64,000 nucleotides of DNA from JAPPHA01 sp965220985 (GCA_965220985.1 OZ244854.1:1550001-1614000), one strand, 5' to 3'; counted from the first letter of the stretch, positions 8,702-18,125 are shown. The notes: generated from the sequence alone by a model not told the origin. A program made the numbers and translations.

Positions 8702-11149
8702 CTACATCCGGACACGGGCGGACTTCGGGTCGTAGAGCGAGCGAGACGATGCGGTCGCCTGTACCCGGGTCCCCGCGACATCGATTTCGTAGGATGATGC
8801 GAGCAGATCGTCGACGGATTCGCCAACGCATGGCACGTATCCGAGGCCGATTGCTCCTCCCAGCGTGTGCCCGTAGTTGCCCGACGTCAGGTAGCCGACG
8901 ATTTCGCCGTCCCGGACCACGGGTTCATTGTGGAACAGCAACGGTTCGGGGTCGTCGAGACGGAACTGCAGGATCCGGGAATTCAGGCCGGCCTCCTTTT
9001 TCCGCAGCACGGCCGCGCGGCCGATGAAATCGGGCTTCGATGTCTTCACCGCAAAGCCGAGCCCAGCTTCGAGGACATGATCTTCGCACGTGATGTCATG
9101 TCCGAAGTGCCGGAATGCCTTTTCGATCCGGCAACTGTCCATCATGTGCATGCCGCACAGTCGCAAGCCGAAATCCACCCCAGCGCCCATGAGCGTCTTG
9201 AAGACATGCGCAGCCATGTCGGTCGATGTGTAGATTTCCCATCCGAGTTCGCCGACATATGACACCCGATGGGCACGGGCCAGCCCCATGCCGATTTCGA
9301 TCGACTGCGCGGTTCCGAATGGATTGTTTTCATTTGAAAAATCTGCAGACGACACCGTTTGCAGCAGTTCTCGCGATCGAGGTCCCATGACAGCGACGAC
9401 GGCCTCGCCAGCGGTCACGTCGGTCAGGACCACGCGATAGCCGTCGCTGTGCCTCGACATCCAGGTCTGATCCGCAAGTCTGGTGGCTGCCGGCGTGACG
9501 ACCAGATAAAGCGCCTCGGACAGCCGCGTGACCGTGACGTCGGACTCGATTCCGCCGTTGTCGTTCAAGAATTGCGTGTAGACGATCTTGCCGACCGCCA
9601 CGCTCAGGTCAGCCCCGCAGACATGGTTGAGGAAAGCCTCCGCATCCGGTCCCTCGACCCGGATCTTTCCGAACGACGACATGTCGTACATGCCGACGTT
9701 CTCGCGGACCGCGCGGTGTTCCGCGGCGGAATTGTCGAACCAGTTCTGGCGTCCCCAGCTGTAGCGATACTGGCGTTCCTGACCGTTGCTTGCAAACCAG
9801 TTGGCGCGTTCCCAGCCGGCGATTTCGCCCATGACCGCACCGTGGTCGAGGAGTTCGCGATGTATCGGCGAGCGACGCACGCCCCTCGCGGTCGCTTTTT
9901 GGCGATACGGGAAGTGATCCGCATAGAGCAGCCCGAGCGCCTCCTGCGAGCGTTCGAAGAGATAGTGCTTGTTGCCCTGGAACGGCTGCATGCGGTTGAT
10001 GTCGACATCGCCCAGGTCGAAAGGCCGCGTCCCGTCCTCCATCCACTGGGCGAGAGCCATCCCGGCGCCGCCGGCTGACTGAATCCCGACCGAATTGAAC
10101 CCGGCAGCCACCCAGACATTGTCTCTCTCCGGTGCCAGACCGAGGTGGTAGGCGTTGTCGGGGGTGAAACTCTCCGGCCCGTTGAAGAACGTCTGAATCC
10201 CCGCGGTGGCGAGGACTGGCATGCGCGCGCAGGCCTTCTCGAGAACCGGCTCGAAGTGATCGAAATCCTCGGGCAGCTGGTCGAACTCGAAGTCTTTCGG
10301 AATGCCGTCCATACCCCATGGCTTGGACCCGGGTTCGAACGCGCCCAGGAGCAGCTTTCCGGCGTCCTCCTTGTAGTAGGCGTATTCGTCAGGCACCCGC
10401 AGGACCGGCAGGCGGGGAAGTCCCTCGATCGGTTCGGTGACAATGTAAAAGTGCTCGCACGCATGGAGCGGAACATTGACCCCGGCGAGCTTGCCGACCT
10501 CGTGTCCCCACATGCCGGCACAATTCACCACGGTTTCGACATCGAGTGAATTTGTTTCTCCCTCGGCATCGGTCCAGGTGATCGAGCGAACCCGGCGACC
10601 GTCGACGGTCATTCCCGTCACGCAAGCGTGTTCGCGGATGGTGACGCCATGCTTTTGTGCGCCGCGTGCAAGCGCGATGGCAATGTTGGCGGGATCGCCC
10701 TGACCATCGAGTGGCAGCCAGACGCCCGCAAGAACGCCGTCCGTGTTCAGGTATTCGTATTTTTTGGCGACTTCGCTTGGCGTGATCTCTTCGATCTCGA
10801 CGCCGAACGCCCTGGCCATGGCGGCTTGCCGAAAAAGCTCTTCCTTGCGTTCTTCGCCAAGAGCGACGGTGATCGAGCCGCACCGGCGAAACCCGGTGGC
10901 AACGCCGGTTTCCTCTTCGAGCCGACCGTAGAGTTCCTGCGAGTACTTCGCGAGACGGGTCATGTTCTTCGTTGCACGCAACTGGGCGATCAGACCTGCG
11001 GCATGCCAGGTCGTGCCGCATGTCAGCTGCTTACGCTCGAGCAGGACGATGTCCTTCCAGCCCAGCTTCGCCAAGTGATAGGCAACGGAACATCCGATGA
11101 CGCCACCGCCAATGATCGCGACTCTGGCGTGGCCGTGATTGTCAACCAT
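8702..11149 (-). CDS. GcvT-type FAD-dependent demethylase (dimethylglycine/sarcosine dehydrogenase-like)
   Basis: 815-residue two-part flavoprotein. The N-terminal DAO domain has the dinucleotide motif G14-G-G-V-I-G19 and the TTWHAAGL block whose histidine (about H49) is the covalent FAD site in dimethylglycine dehydrogenase. From about residue 430 it continues into a GcvT-like tetrahydrofolate-binding half (GPDAEAFLNHVCGADL, VGELGWEIY, LEAGLGFAVK). Such enzymes oxidise an N-methyl group and hand the one-carbon unit to tetrahydrofolate. GGAAGGAAG precedes the ATG. It is the last gene of a minus-strand run that also holds a homocysteine methyltransferase and a second demethylase. Which N-methyl substrate it prefers is not decided by sequence. 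Confidence 0.9.
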   Translation of the reverse strand: MVDNHGHARVAIIGGGVIGCSVAYHLAKLGWKDIVLLERKQLTCGTTWHAAGLIAQLRATKNMTRLAKYSQELYGRLEEETGVATGFRRCGSITVALGEERKEELFRQAAMARAFGVEIEEITPSEVAKKYEYLNTDGVLAGVWLPLDGQGDPANIAIALARGAQKHGVTIREHACVTGMTVDGRRVRSITWTDAEGETNSLDVETVVNCAGMWGHEVGKLAGVNVPLHACEHFYIVTEPIEGLPRLPVLRVPDEYAYYKEDAGKLLLGAFEPGSKPWGMDGIPKDFEFDQLPEDFDHFEPVLEKACARMPVLATAGIQTFFNGPESFTPDNAYHLGLAPERDNVWVAAGFNSVGIQSAGGAGMALAQWMEDGTRPFDLGDVDINRMQPFQGNKHYLFERSQEALGLLYADHFPYRQKATARGVRRSPIHRELLDHGAVMGEIAGWERANWFASNGQERQYRYSWGRQNWFDNSAAEHRAVRENVGMYDMSSFGKIRVEGPDAEAFLNHVCGADLSVAVGKIVYTQFLNDNGGIESDVTVTRLSEALYLVVTPAATRLADQTWMSRHSDGYRVVLTDVTAGEAVVAVMGPRSRELLQTVSSADFSNENNPFGTAQSIEIGMGLARAHRVSYVGELGWEIYTSTDMAAHVFKTLMGAGVDFGLRLCGMHMMDSCRIEKAFRHFGHDITCEDHVLEAGLGFAVKTSKPDFIGRAAVLRKKEAGLNSRILQFRLDDPEPLLFHNEPVVRDGEIVGYLTSGNYGHTLGGAIGLGYVPCVGESVDDLLASSYEIDVAGTRVQATASSRSLYDPKSARVRM

Positions 11150-11232
11150 TCTTGTTCTTCCTTCCGATTGGCTCCGTGGAGTAATTTTCTTTCATCGAGT
11201 TGACGGTGTTCAGCCTTGTGTTTCGAACAGAC

Positions 11233-11685
11233 TCACAGCGCGTTGATTTTTAGCTTCCACAGGGACCGGAGATCGGCTTCCTCTGCGCCCACGTCATAGA
11301 TCGGACTCGTCAGAGGCCGAATATCCTCGATCGCGATGCAAACCGCGTGCCTGAAATGGTCCCGCAATTCCGGCCAGCTCGCGACGAACAACGGTTCGAG
11401 TCCGGCATAGTTCTCGGATCCCTTGGCATGGATTTGTGCCTGTCCCCTGATCCTGATTCCCTTCCGCGAGAGAATGTCGACAAAGTTGATCTCGACCTCC
11501 GGATTGACTTTGACATTCGCAATCGTTGCCGGTGACCGCATTTCGGCAAAGGCAATCATGTCGTCATCGACAATCACGAAGGTCCCCTTTGGCGAAAGGT
11601 TGGGCCGACCGTCGGGGCTGACCGAAGCGACGTAACCGAGACGCCATGTCTCGATCACCTGTCTTGCGTGTTCGGTCAGTTTCAT
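11233..11685 (-). CDS. Pyridoxamine 5'-phosphate oxidase-fold (split-barrel FMN) protein
   Basis: 150-residue protein beginning MKLTEHARQVIETWRLGYVASVS, with GRPNLSPKGTFVIVDDDMIAF typical of the PNPOx-like split-barrel flavin-binding family, and a long substrate strand (VEINFVDILSRKGIRIRGQAQI). It is too short and lacks the C-terminal motif of true PdxH, so a small FMN- or F420-like reductase or binding role is more likely. Its start overlaps the stop of the upstream homocysteine S-methyltransferase gene by four bases (ATGA), so it belongs to the methylated-amine operon. The reading frame is open 31 codons further upstream, but that extension lies inside the neighbouring gene. Confidence 0.85.
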   Translation of the reverse strand: MKLTEHARQVIETWRLGYVASVSPDGRPNLSPKGTFVIVDDDMIAFAEMRSPATIANVKVNPEVEINFVDILSRKGIRIRGQAQIHAKGSENYAGLEPLFVASWPELRDHFRHAVCIAIEDIRPLTSPIYDVGAEEADLRSLWKLKINAL

Positions 11686-12572
11686 GCTGCTGCCCCGAAG
11701 CGTGTCGCAAGCGCGCGAATGTGCGCGGGTCCGACTTCGCAACAGCCGCCGACGATTTCGATCCCGCGCTCGATCCATCCGGCCGCGTGTTCAGTGTATT
11801 CCTCGGGGCCTAGGTCGTCGCGAACGTCAAGATTGTCCGCCGTGCTGTGCGCAGGCTTGAACTTGTCCGAAATCCCGGCAAAACCGTTCGCATAGGCTCC
11901 GATTCGGACTGAAACCGGCATGGACATCAGCGACTCAATTGCCTGCGTCGTCGCTTCGGGTGTCGAACAGTTCACGAGAACGGCGTCGGGGGCGAATTCG
12001 TCGATGAGCCCGGCGATGTCGGTGATCTCCTCGCCCGAGCGAAGCCGACTGCCATCGTCGTCATCGACTGTCATTGCCAGCCAGGCGGGCCGAGCGGAAA
12101 TCGAGCATGCCGCGAGACCGCCACGAGCCTGGTCAACCGATGCCATGGTTTCGATCAGGAACAGATCGACGTTCGGCTCCTGCAGGCGAACGATTTCGGC
12201 GTAGATTTCGGCGGCTTCCTCCCAAGGTGGCGCGAGGTCGGGGCGATACGACCAGCCGAGAGGTCCGAGAGAACCGGCAACAAGCCCGCTCCCATGAGCG
12301 TCGCGAGCCTCTGCAGCGCACCGGCAGGCGAATTCGTGCAAGTCCCGAAACTTGTGGTCGAGCCCGGCGGGCTGCAACCGATCGTGAAGCACGCAATAGG
12401 TATTGGTGGTGGCGATTTCTGCGCCCGCCGCAAAGTAGTCGTCATGCACCGCACGCACGATGTCGGGCTCGTCGATCATGACCTGCGCCGACCACAAGGG
12501 CGTGGGCTTCGATTTCGCGCGGGCAAGAAGCTCCTGCCCCATGCCGCCGTCGAGAATGGTGATCGGGGTCAC
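11682..12572 (-). CDS. Homocysteine S-methyltransferase family protein (possible betaine-homocysteine methyltransferase)
   Basis: 296-residue zinc methyltransferase barrel. It opens with TILDGGMGQELL, has AEIATTNTYCV, a conserved VLVNCSTPEA cysteine and the C-terminal VGGCCEVGPAHI motif; those three cysteines form the zinc site that activates homocysteine. The family moves a methyl group from a donor (glycine betaine, S-methylmethionine or other) to homocysteine. Its position between two GcvT-type demethylases argues for betaine as donor, since removing one methyl would feed dimethylglycine to the neighbours; this is inference. The start is a GTG preceded by GAGAGAGG, 15 bases after the upstream gene. 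It overlaps the downstream PNPOx-fold gene by four bases. Confidence 0.88.
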   Translation of the reverse strand: MTPITILDGGMGQELLARAKSKPTPLWSAQVMIDEPDIVRAVHDDYFAAGAEIATTNTYCVLHDRLQPAGLDHKFRDLHEFACRCAAEARDAHGSGLVAGSLGPLGWSYRPDLAPPWEEAAEIYAEIVRLQEPNVDLFLIETMASVDQARGGLAACSISARPAWLAMTVDDDDGSRLRSGEEITDIAGLIDEFAPDAVLVNCSTPEATTQAIESLMSMPVSVRIGAYANGFAGISDKFKPAHSTADNLDVRDDLGPEEYTEHAAGWIERGIEIVGGCCEVGPAHIRALATRFGAAA

Positions 12573-12587
12573 GTCAGCCTCTCTCGC

Positions 12588-15032
12588 TCACCCGCGAAGC
12601 CGCACGTTGTCCGGATCCCAAAGGGCTTGGTTCGCTGCCACCAAGGCAGGGAACCGCTCGCCGTAGATCTCGATTTCGAGTTCGGTTCCGGGTTCGGCAA
12701 GCGGGCTCTGAACGACCCCAAGGGCGATCGAGCGGTTCACGCGGTAACCCCATCCGCCCGAGGTGGTTTCGCCAACCACTTCCCCGCCGTGCCAGACAGT
12801 CGACATGTAGGGAGCGTCGCAGTCGCCGGCATCGACCGTCATGGCCACGAAGGACTTTCGCGGGCCAGTTTGCCGTTCATCGACAAGGGCGGATCTGCCG
12901 GGAAAATCCTCGTTCTTGTCGAAATTGACAAATCGAGCGAGCCCGGCCTCAAGCAGCGTGTAGTCGGTCGAAAGATCGCCCTTCCAGGCCCGGTATCCCT
13001 TCTCGAGCCGCAGCGAGTTCAGCGCCCACATGCCAAACGGCTTCGCGCCAGCCTCGATAAGCGCGTCGTGCATGGCCGGGATGTGTTCATTCTCGGCGTG
13101 AATTTCCCATCCGAGTTCGCCGGCGAAACTGACCCTGATCAAGGTTGCAGGGCGGCCCGCGACCGTGGCCTGCTGATGGGTGAGCCACGGCAACGAAAAG
13201 TCCGCATCGGCGACACCTGCGAATGTCTCTCGCGAGCGCGGTCCCGCGACGATCAAGGTCGAGATGTCCGCCGTGCAATTGACCAGTGACAAGCCGTCGG
13301 GAAGTGACCGGTTCAGAAGCTCGTAATCGTGCCATTCGGCGGCAGCAGCGGTGATCAGGGTGAAATCGTCCTCGTCATGGCGAACAAGCGACATTTCGGT
13401 CAGCACGCGTCCTCGAGAGTCCGGGAAATAGGCGAGATTCATCCGCCCCACTTTCGGCAGGCCGCCTGCGATCATTGTGCGCAGCCAGGCTGCGGCACCG
13501 TTGCCCGAAAGGCGAAACCGGGAGAAGCCTGGCAGATCGAGGACACCGACGCTGTCGCGAACGGCTTCGCATTCTTCGCGAATCCTCGGCTCCCAGGGAC
13601 CGGCGCGCTGCCATGTTCTGGCGGCTTCCGCCGATGTGTCGTCTTCCGGCATTGCGAACCAGTTCGCGCGTTCCCAACCGCCGTATGCATCCATCTGTCC
13701 GCCCAGCTCCACGATCCGATCGTGAATGGGCGAGAGCTTGCGGTCAGCACCGGCTGGCCAGCGGTACCACGGGAAGTGCATCGCGTATTCGTGCCCGTAG
13801 ACTTCGACGGCCTTCGACACGCAGTAGTCGTGGTCAGTGTAGTCGGTGTACCTGCGGGGATCGACCGACCACATGTCCCACTCGGTTTCGCCTTCGGTAA
13901 TCCACTCGACGAGCACCTTGCCCGCGCCTCCGGCTTGCGCAATCCCGAAGGTGAAGACGCAGGCCTCGTACGCGTTCGGCACGCCGGGCATGGGGCCGAT
14001 GAGCGGGTTTCCGTCGGGTGCGTAGGGGATGGGGCCGTTGATGATCCGGGAGATTCCCACGGAACCGAGCAGGGGCACGCGGGCCATTGCATCTTCAAGG
14101 TACCATTCGAGGCGATCAAGATCGTCGGGATAGAGCTGGAAACTGAAATCCTCCGGCAGCGGATCATTGGGCGTGACCCAGTGGGGCTTGCAGTTGCGCT
14201 CGTAGGGACCAAGGTTCAGGCCGTGCTTTTCCTGCCGGAGGTAGTAGGAGGAGTCGACATCCCGCAGGAGCGGGAGCTTTCGTCCGTGCTCGCTGGTCCA
14301 TTGCTCGAGTTCGGGGATTTCATCCGAAAGAATGTACTGATGGCTCATGACGGCCATCGGGACCCGGCGTCCACCGAACCTGATGAACCACTCGCCCACG
14401 CGCTGTGCGTAGTAGCCGGCAGCATTGACGACGATTTCCGCGCGGATGTCACCTTTCTCGGTGTGAACGATCCATTCGCCGTTTTTCCGGCTGACGCCCG
14501 TTGCCGCCGTCATGCGAAAAATGCGGCCGCCGAGATCCCGGGCACCCTTGGCGAGCGCCTGAGTCAGCTGTGCCGGATCGATGTCGCCGTCGTAGGGGTC
14601 GTAGAGCGATCCTTCGAGATCATGGGTTTCGAGAAACGGATAGTGCTCCCTGGTCTCGTTCGGCGACAGGGTGCGGATATCCATTCCCTGGTAGCGACCC
14701 ATCCCCTTGGCGCGTTCGAACTCCTGCATGCGTTCACGCGAATGCGCGAGCCGAACCGAACCGGTGACATGGTAGTTCATCGGATAATCGACAGCTTCAG
14801 CGAGCCCACGGTACAGCTCGGCAGAATATCTCTGCATGTTCATGATCGACCAACTGGTCGAGAATGTCGGGACATTGCCTGCGGCATGCCAGGTGGATCC
14901 CGCGGTCAGCTCGTTCTTCTCGAGCAGAACGCAGTCGGTCCAGCCTGATTTGCAAAGGTGGTACATTGCCGAGGCGCCGACCGCGCCGCCGCCGATGATC
15001 AAAACCCGTGTGGTTGTTGGAAGTTCGGCCAT
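12588..15032 (-). CDS. GcvT-type FAD-dependent demethylase (sarcosine/dimethylglycine dehydrogenase-like)
   Basis: 814-residue flavoprotein with the same architecture as its operon mate at 8.7-11.1 kb but clearly diverged. The FAD motif is IIGGGAVGAS and STWHAAGN carries the histidine (about H49) expected to bind FAD covalently. The C-terminal GcvT half includes LPKVGRMNLAYFPDSRGRV, FAGELGWEIHAE and LEAGLARFVNFDK. First gene of the four-gene minus-strand operon (this gene, homocysteine methyltransferase, PNPOx-fold gene, second demethylase). The two paralogues presumably act on successive substrates such as dimethylglycine and sarcosine. The opposite strand is open for more than 500 codons here, an artefact of GC-rich codon use. 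Confidence 0.9.
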   Translation of the reverse strand: MAELPTTTRVLIIGGGAVGASAMYHLCKSGWTDCVLLEKNELTAGSTWHAAGNVPTFSTSWSIMNMQRYSAELYRGLAEAVDYPMNYHVTGSVRLAHSRERMQEFERAKGMGRYQGMDIRTLSPNETREHYPFLETHDLEGSLYDPYDGDIDPAQLTQALAKGARDLGGRIFRMTAATGVSRKNGEWIVHTEKGDIRAEIVVNAAGYYAQRVGEWFIRFGGRRVPMAVMSHQYILSDEIPELEQWTSEHGRKLPLLRDVDSSYYLRQEKHGLNLGPYERNCKPHWVTPNDPLPEDFSFQLYPDDLDRLEWYLEDAMARVPLLGSVGISRIINGPIPYAPDGNPLIGPMPGVPNAYEACVFTFGIAQAGGAGKVLVEWITEGETEWDMWSVDPRRYTDYTDHDYCVSKAVEVYGHEYAMHFPWYRWPAGADRKLSPIHDRIVELGGQMDAYGGWERANWFAMPEDDTSAEAARTWQRAGPWEPRIREECEAVRDSVGVLDLPGFSRFRLSGNGAAAWLRTMIAGGLPKVGRMNLAYFPDSRGRVLTEMSLVRHDEDDFTLITAAAAEWHDYELLNRSLPDGLSLVNCTADISTLIVAGPRSRETFAGVADADFSLPWLTHQQATVAGRPATLIRVSFAGELGWEIHAENEHIPAMHDALIEAGAKPFGMWALNSLRLEKGYRAWKGDLSTDYTLLEAGLARFVNFDKNEDFPGRSALVDERQTGPRKSFVAMTVDAGDCDAPYMSTVWHGGEVVGETTSGGWGYRVNRSIALGVVQSPLAEPGTELEIEIYGERFPALVAANQALWDPDNVRLRG

Positions 15033-15280
15033 TTTCTCTCTCGGTCCCCCGTCTCAAGTCGTATCGGGCGGATGTTTGTCAGGTATCGCCGCGACCGGCG
15101 CACCTTGGCATTCCGTGGTTGTCGTGAGGCAGGCTGCAGCAGAAACTGCCTTGAACACGCGCACGCATGCGATCAGCGTTCGGTTCCGCTGCCAGGCTGC
15201 TCGGTTGTATCGTTGTCACGGTATTCTTGATCCTTGAACAATTCCAATGGGATGGACACACGGGAACGCACCGGCACTCG

Positions 15281-15859
15281 TCAATAGACGGGCGGTGCAA
15301 TGACCCATATTGCGGTCGCCGGTTCGGCATAGGGGTTCGACCACCTGTAGGGTTCACGCCGGAAACGGAAGCTGTCTCCCGATTCAAGAGTGAATTTCCG
15401 GTTTTCGCCGATCTCGATGTCGAGACGCCCCGAGATGATGTAGCCAACCTCGGTGGTAGGCCTGAACACGGGGCGCTCCAGGTGAGCTCGTGCCTCGAAG
15501 GTCGAGTGGACAACCTCGAAATCGTCGGTCAGGTCGGGCGAAAGCAGTTCTTCGAGAAGTCCGGCGTCAAGACGTCCCAGCCGTCGCCTGTTGGAGCTTC
15601 GCACGACATACCCGGATTCGCTCGGCACTGACTTCGCCTGGCCGAAGAAAATCGAGATCGGGACGGAAAGGACATCGGCGATATCGCGGAGCTCGTTGAT
15701 CGATGGCTGGGAAATGTCACGTTCGACCTGGCTCAACCAGCCAACCGATCGATTGACCCGTGACGAAAGCGCCGACAGGGTCAATTTTCGGGATTTGCGC
15801 AACGCGCGAAGATCGGCTCCGAGCGAGGTGAGTTCGTCAACTGTCGGATCGGGTCGCAC
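15281..15859 (-). CDS. XRE-family regulator with C-terminal cupin domain
   Basis: 192-residue DNA-binding protein. Residues about 10-70 form an XRE/HTH_3 domain (LGADLRALRKSRKLTLSALS, VGWLSQVERDISQPSINELR, IADVLSVPISIFF), and residues about 115-190 a small cupin (TTEVGYIISGRLDIEIGE, LESGDSFRF) likely to sense a small ligand. Regulators of this type often control amine or amino-acid catabolism. It sits 248 bases upstream of the demethylase operon on the same strand and is its most likely regulator. The start is a GTG; a 7-9-7 inverted repeat lies 17 to 39 bases upstream and may be its own operator. Divergent from the sugar-acid kinase gene. Confidence 0.9.
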   Translation of the reverse strand: MRPDPTVDELTSLGADLRALRKSRKLTLSALSSRVNRSVGWLSQVERDISQPSINELRDIADVLSVPISIFFGQAKSVPSESGYVVRSSNRRRLGRLDAGLLEELLSPDLTDDFEVVHSTFEARAHLERPVFRPTTEVGYIISGRLDIEIGENRKFTLESGDSFRFRREPYRWSNPYAEPATAIWVIAPPVY

Positions 15860-15875
15860 CAGAATCGCCCTTTCG

Positions 15876-15898
15876 TGAAAATCTTGGTGAAATTTTCA
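15876..15898. promoter_or_regulatory. Inverted repeat upstream of XRE-cupin regulator
   Basis: Perfect TGAAAAT / ATTTTCA repeat separated by 9 bases, AT-rich in an otherwise GC-rich region, ending 17 bases before the regulator's GTG start. Position and symmetry fit an autoregulatory operator overlapping the promoter. The same pair was not seen upstream of the demethylase operon. Confidence 0.5.
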
Positions 15899-16103
15899 TT
15901 ACACTGTCGGACCTGCTCTCGCAATCGCGACCATGTCTTGGAATGACTGCGACTGAGCGGGTTCGGTGTCAGCGTCGAGGCAGCGAAATACCGGGGGCGT
16001 CATGTCACCTGCACGGCCAGTGGTTGACAACCGACGTCTGCGTTGTTGTGGTTCGTTCGCGTACGGAAGGCGTGGCGTTTCAAAAAAAACGGAGTCAGTG
16101 CAC

Positions 16104-17024
16104 ATGGCGAGTCCACGATGGATCGGTGTTGACTGGGGAACCACGAATCTGCGGATTTGGGGAATGTCGCAGGAGTCTCGCATTTTGGCAGAGGCGAGCA
16201 CCGACCAAGGAATGAACAGCTTGGGTCCGAAGGATTTCGAACCAGCGCTTCTTGGCAACATAGAAGGGTGGTTGACCGGGTCGGACCCGGTGCCGGTTTT
16301 GGTGTGCGGCATGGCGGGTGCCACCGGTGCATGGATGGCTGCTCCATATCGAACTGTTCCGTGCGTGCCGCTGGAGAGCGCGGATTCGGTCAGACCGCCC
16401 ACCCGCGATGGCCGGATTTCCGTTCGTATCCTTCCGGGGATCAGTCAGACGAAACCGGCACACGACGTCATGCGCGGCGAGGAGACCCAGATCGCGGGTT
16501 TTCTGTCGGTGAACCCCGAATTTGACGGGGTGATCTGTCTGCCCGGAACCCACACCAAATGGGTCCACGTCAGTGCTGGAGAAATCGTCAGTTTTCGCAC
16601 CTGCATGACGGGCGAGATCTTCGGTCTTCTTCAGACCCACTCCGTGTTGCGCAGTGTTCTCGACCCCTTGCGATGGGATGAGGATGAGTTCGTGGCGGCG
16701 GTCGAGAGCCAGATCTCGCGCCCAGAATCGCTTGCGGCACGGATGTTTGCGATCCGCGCGGAATCGCTGATCGCGGGCCTCGAGCCCGAAACGGCCACTG
16801 GTCGCTTGTCAGGTGCACTGATTGGTGCCGAACTTGCCGCCGCGCGCGAATACTGGCTGGGTCGCGATCTGGTCCTGATCGGATCGGAGCGTCTTGCAAC
16901 CGCCTACGCAAAGGCTCTTTCGGTGGTGGGACAGACCTCGCGGATCGAAGAAGTCACGCCCATGACGCTGGCGGGATTGACCTCGGCATTCACCGTGTTT
17001 CGTGACTCAGGGATCGATTGGTGA
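16104..17024 (+). CDS. dgoK: 2-dehydro-3-deoxygalactonokinase-like sugar-acid kinase
   Basis: 306-residue protein with the N-terminal WIGVDWGTTNLRIWGM phosphate-binding loop that defines DgoK, followed by PVLVCGMAGA and LPGTHTKWVHV, all family blocks, and a C-terminal LIGSERLATAYAKAL segment. DgoK phosphorylates 2-keto-3-deoxy-galactonate with ATP in the De Ley-Doudoroff type route. The ATG at 16104 precedes the conserved block by three residues; the frame is open upstream but that part has no homologous character. The partner aldolase (DgoA) is not in the window. An inositol-dehydrogenase-like gene follows at 88 bases, suggesting a polyol or sugar-acid catabolic pair. Confidence 0.85.
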   Translation: MASPRWIGVDWGTTNLRIWGMSQESRILAEASTDQGMNSLGPKDFEPALLGNIEGWLTGSDPVPVLVCGMAGATGAWMAAPYRTVPCVPLESADSVRPPTRDGRISVRILPGISQTKPAHDVMRGEETQIAGFLSVNPEFDGVICLPGTHTKWVHVSAGEIVSFRTCMTGEIFGLLQTHSVLRSVLDPLRWDEDEFVAAVESQISRPESLAARMFAIRAESLIAGLEPETATGRLSGALIGAELAAAREYWLGRDLVLIGSERLATAYAKALSVVGQTSRIEEVTPMTLAGLTSAFTVFRDSGIDW

Positions 17025-17111
17025 ATTTTCGCGCCATTCCCTTTCGCACCGGAGTCGGCCATTGACAGAGGCCTTGAATTGAATTGAACCGTTCGGGGTG
17101 AACGAAGGAGA

Positions 17112-18125
17112 ATGATCGTGCTCGGAATTGCTGTGGTCGGCTGCGGCCGGATCGGGAAAATGCATGCCGCCAATATTGCGGCCCACCCAAGGGCCCGACT
17201 CGCGGCGGTTTTCGACACTCACGCGCCATCAGCGACGGAAGTTTCCGAGCAGCACGGCGCGCCTGTCGCCGATGATCCGGACTCCGTGTTCTCGGCTGAC
17301 GACGTGGATGCAGTGCTGATCGCGACCGCGACACCGACCCATGCCGACTACATCGAAGCTGCCGTTGCCGCTGGCAAACCCGTCCTGTGCGAAAAGCCGA
17401 TCGATTTGTCGCTTGCGCGGGTCAATGCCTGCGCGGACAGGATTCGTGGCACCGACGTTCCGATTCAAATCGGGTTCAACCGTCGATTTGATCCTGGTCA
17501 CCGGGCGGCTCGCGATGCCGCGGTTGCAGGCGACATCGGTGAACTGCACCAGGTCGTCATCACGTCGAGAGATCCGGGGATGCCGCCGCGGTCCTATTGC
17601 GAAGCAGCCGGCGGCGTGTTTCGCGACATGGTGATTCACGATTTCGACCTTGCACGCTTCATGCTCGGCGAAGAACCGACGGAGGTCTTTGCAATCGGCG
17701 GGCGGCTGATCGATCCCGAGATGATGGATGAACTTGGTGACTATGACACCTCAATGGTGATCATGCACACCGCGAGCGGAAAGCAGTGTCACATCAACAC
17801 GTCGCGTACGGCGGTTTACGGTTACGATCAGCGGGTCGAACTTCTCGGCTCCGACGGGATGGTTCAGAGCCTCAATCGCAAACCCCATGAATTTCGCGCT
17901 TTTTCCGCGCGGCTGGTCGAGGCGAGCGAGCCGTATCTCGATTTCTTCATCGAGCGTTATCGAGAGGCTTTCGATGCCGAAATCGACGCATTCGTCGATT
18001 CGATCGTCAACAACCGGCCAGTGGAGGTCGGCTTCGAGGATGGCCGCCAGGCGTTGATACTGGCCGAAGCGGCGTTGAAGTCGGTCGCCGAAAAGCGGTT
18101 CGTCAGGGTCGACGAGATCGGCTGA
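17112..18125 (+). CDS. iolG: Gfo/Idh/MocA oxidoreductase, inositol 2-dehydrogenase-like
   Basis: 337-residue NAD(P)-dependent dehydrogenase. The Rossmann motif is AVVGCGRIG near the N-terminus, followed by LIATATPTHADYIEAA, the catalytic-lysine block VLCEKPIDL, IQIGFNRRFDPG and the DMVIHDFDLARFM motif with the Asp/His pair used in proton transfer. These match myo-inositol 2-dehydrogenase best, but the family is broad and scyllo-inositol or other polyols are possible. AAGGAG lies only one base before the ATG; a GTG two codons later has better spacing and may be the true start. Follows dgoK in the same direction. Confidence 0.82.
   Translation: MIVLGIAVVGCGRIGKMHAANIAAHPRARLAAVFDTHAPSATEVSEQHGAPVADDPDSVFSADDVDAVLIATATPTHADYIEAAVAAGKPVLCEKPIDLSLARVNACADRIRGTDVPIQIGFNRRFDPGHRAARDAAVAGDIGELHQVVITSRDPGMPPRSYCEAAGGVFRDMVIHDFDLARFMLGEEPTEVFAIGGRLIDPEMMDELGDYDTSMVIMHTASGKQCHINTSRTAVYGYDQRVELLGSDGMVQSLNRKPHEFRAFSARLVEASEPYLDFFIERYREAFDAEIDAFVDSIVNNRPVEVGFEDGRQALILAEAALKSVAEKRFVRVDEIG

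Noticed and set aside
9328..9341. TTTTCA...TGAAAA inverted repeat inside the first demethylase gene
   Set aside because: Arms are in the opposite order from the regulator's palindrome, and the site lies deep in coding sequence.
13329..14948. 539-codon open frame antisense to the second demethylase
   Set aside because: Shadow frame; the minus-strand gene is unmistakable.
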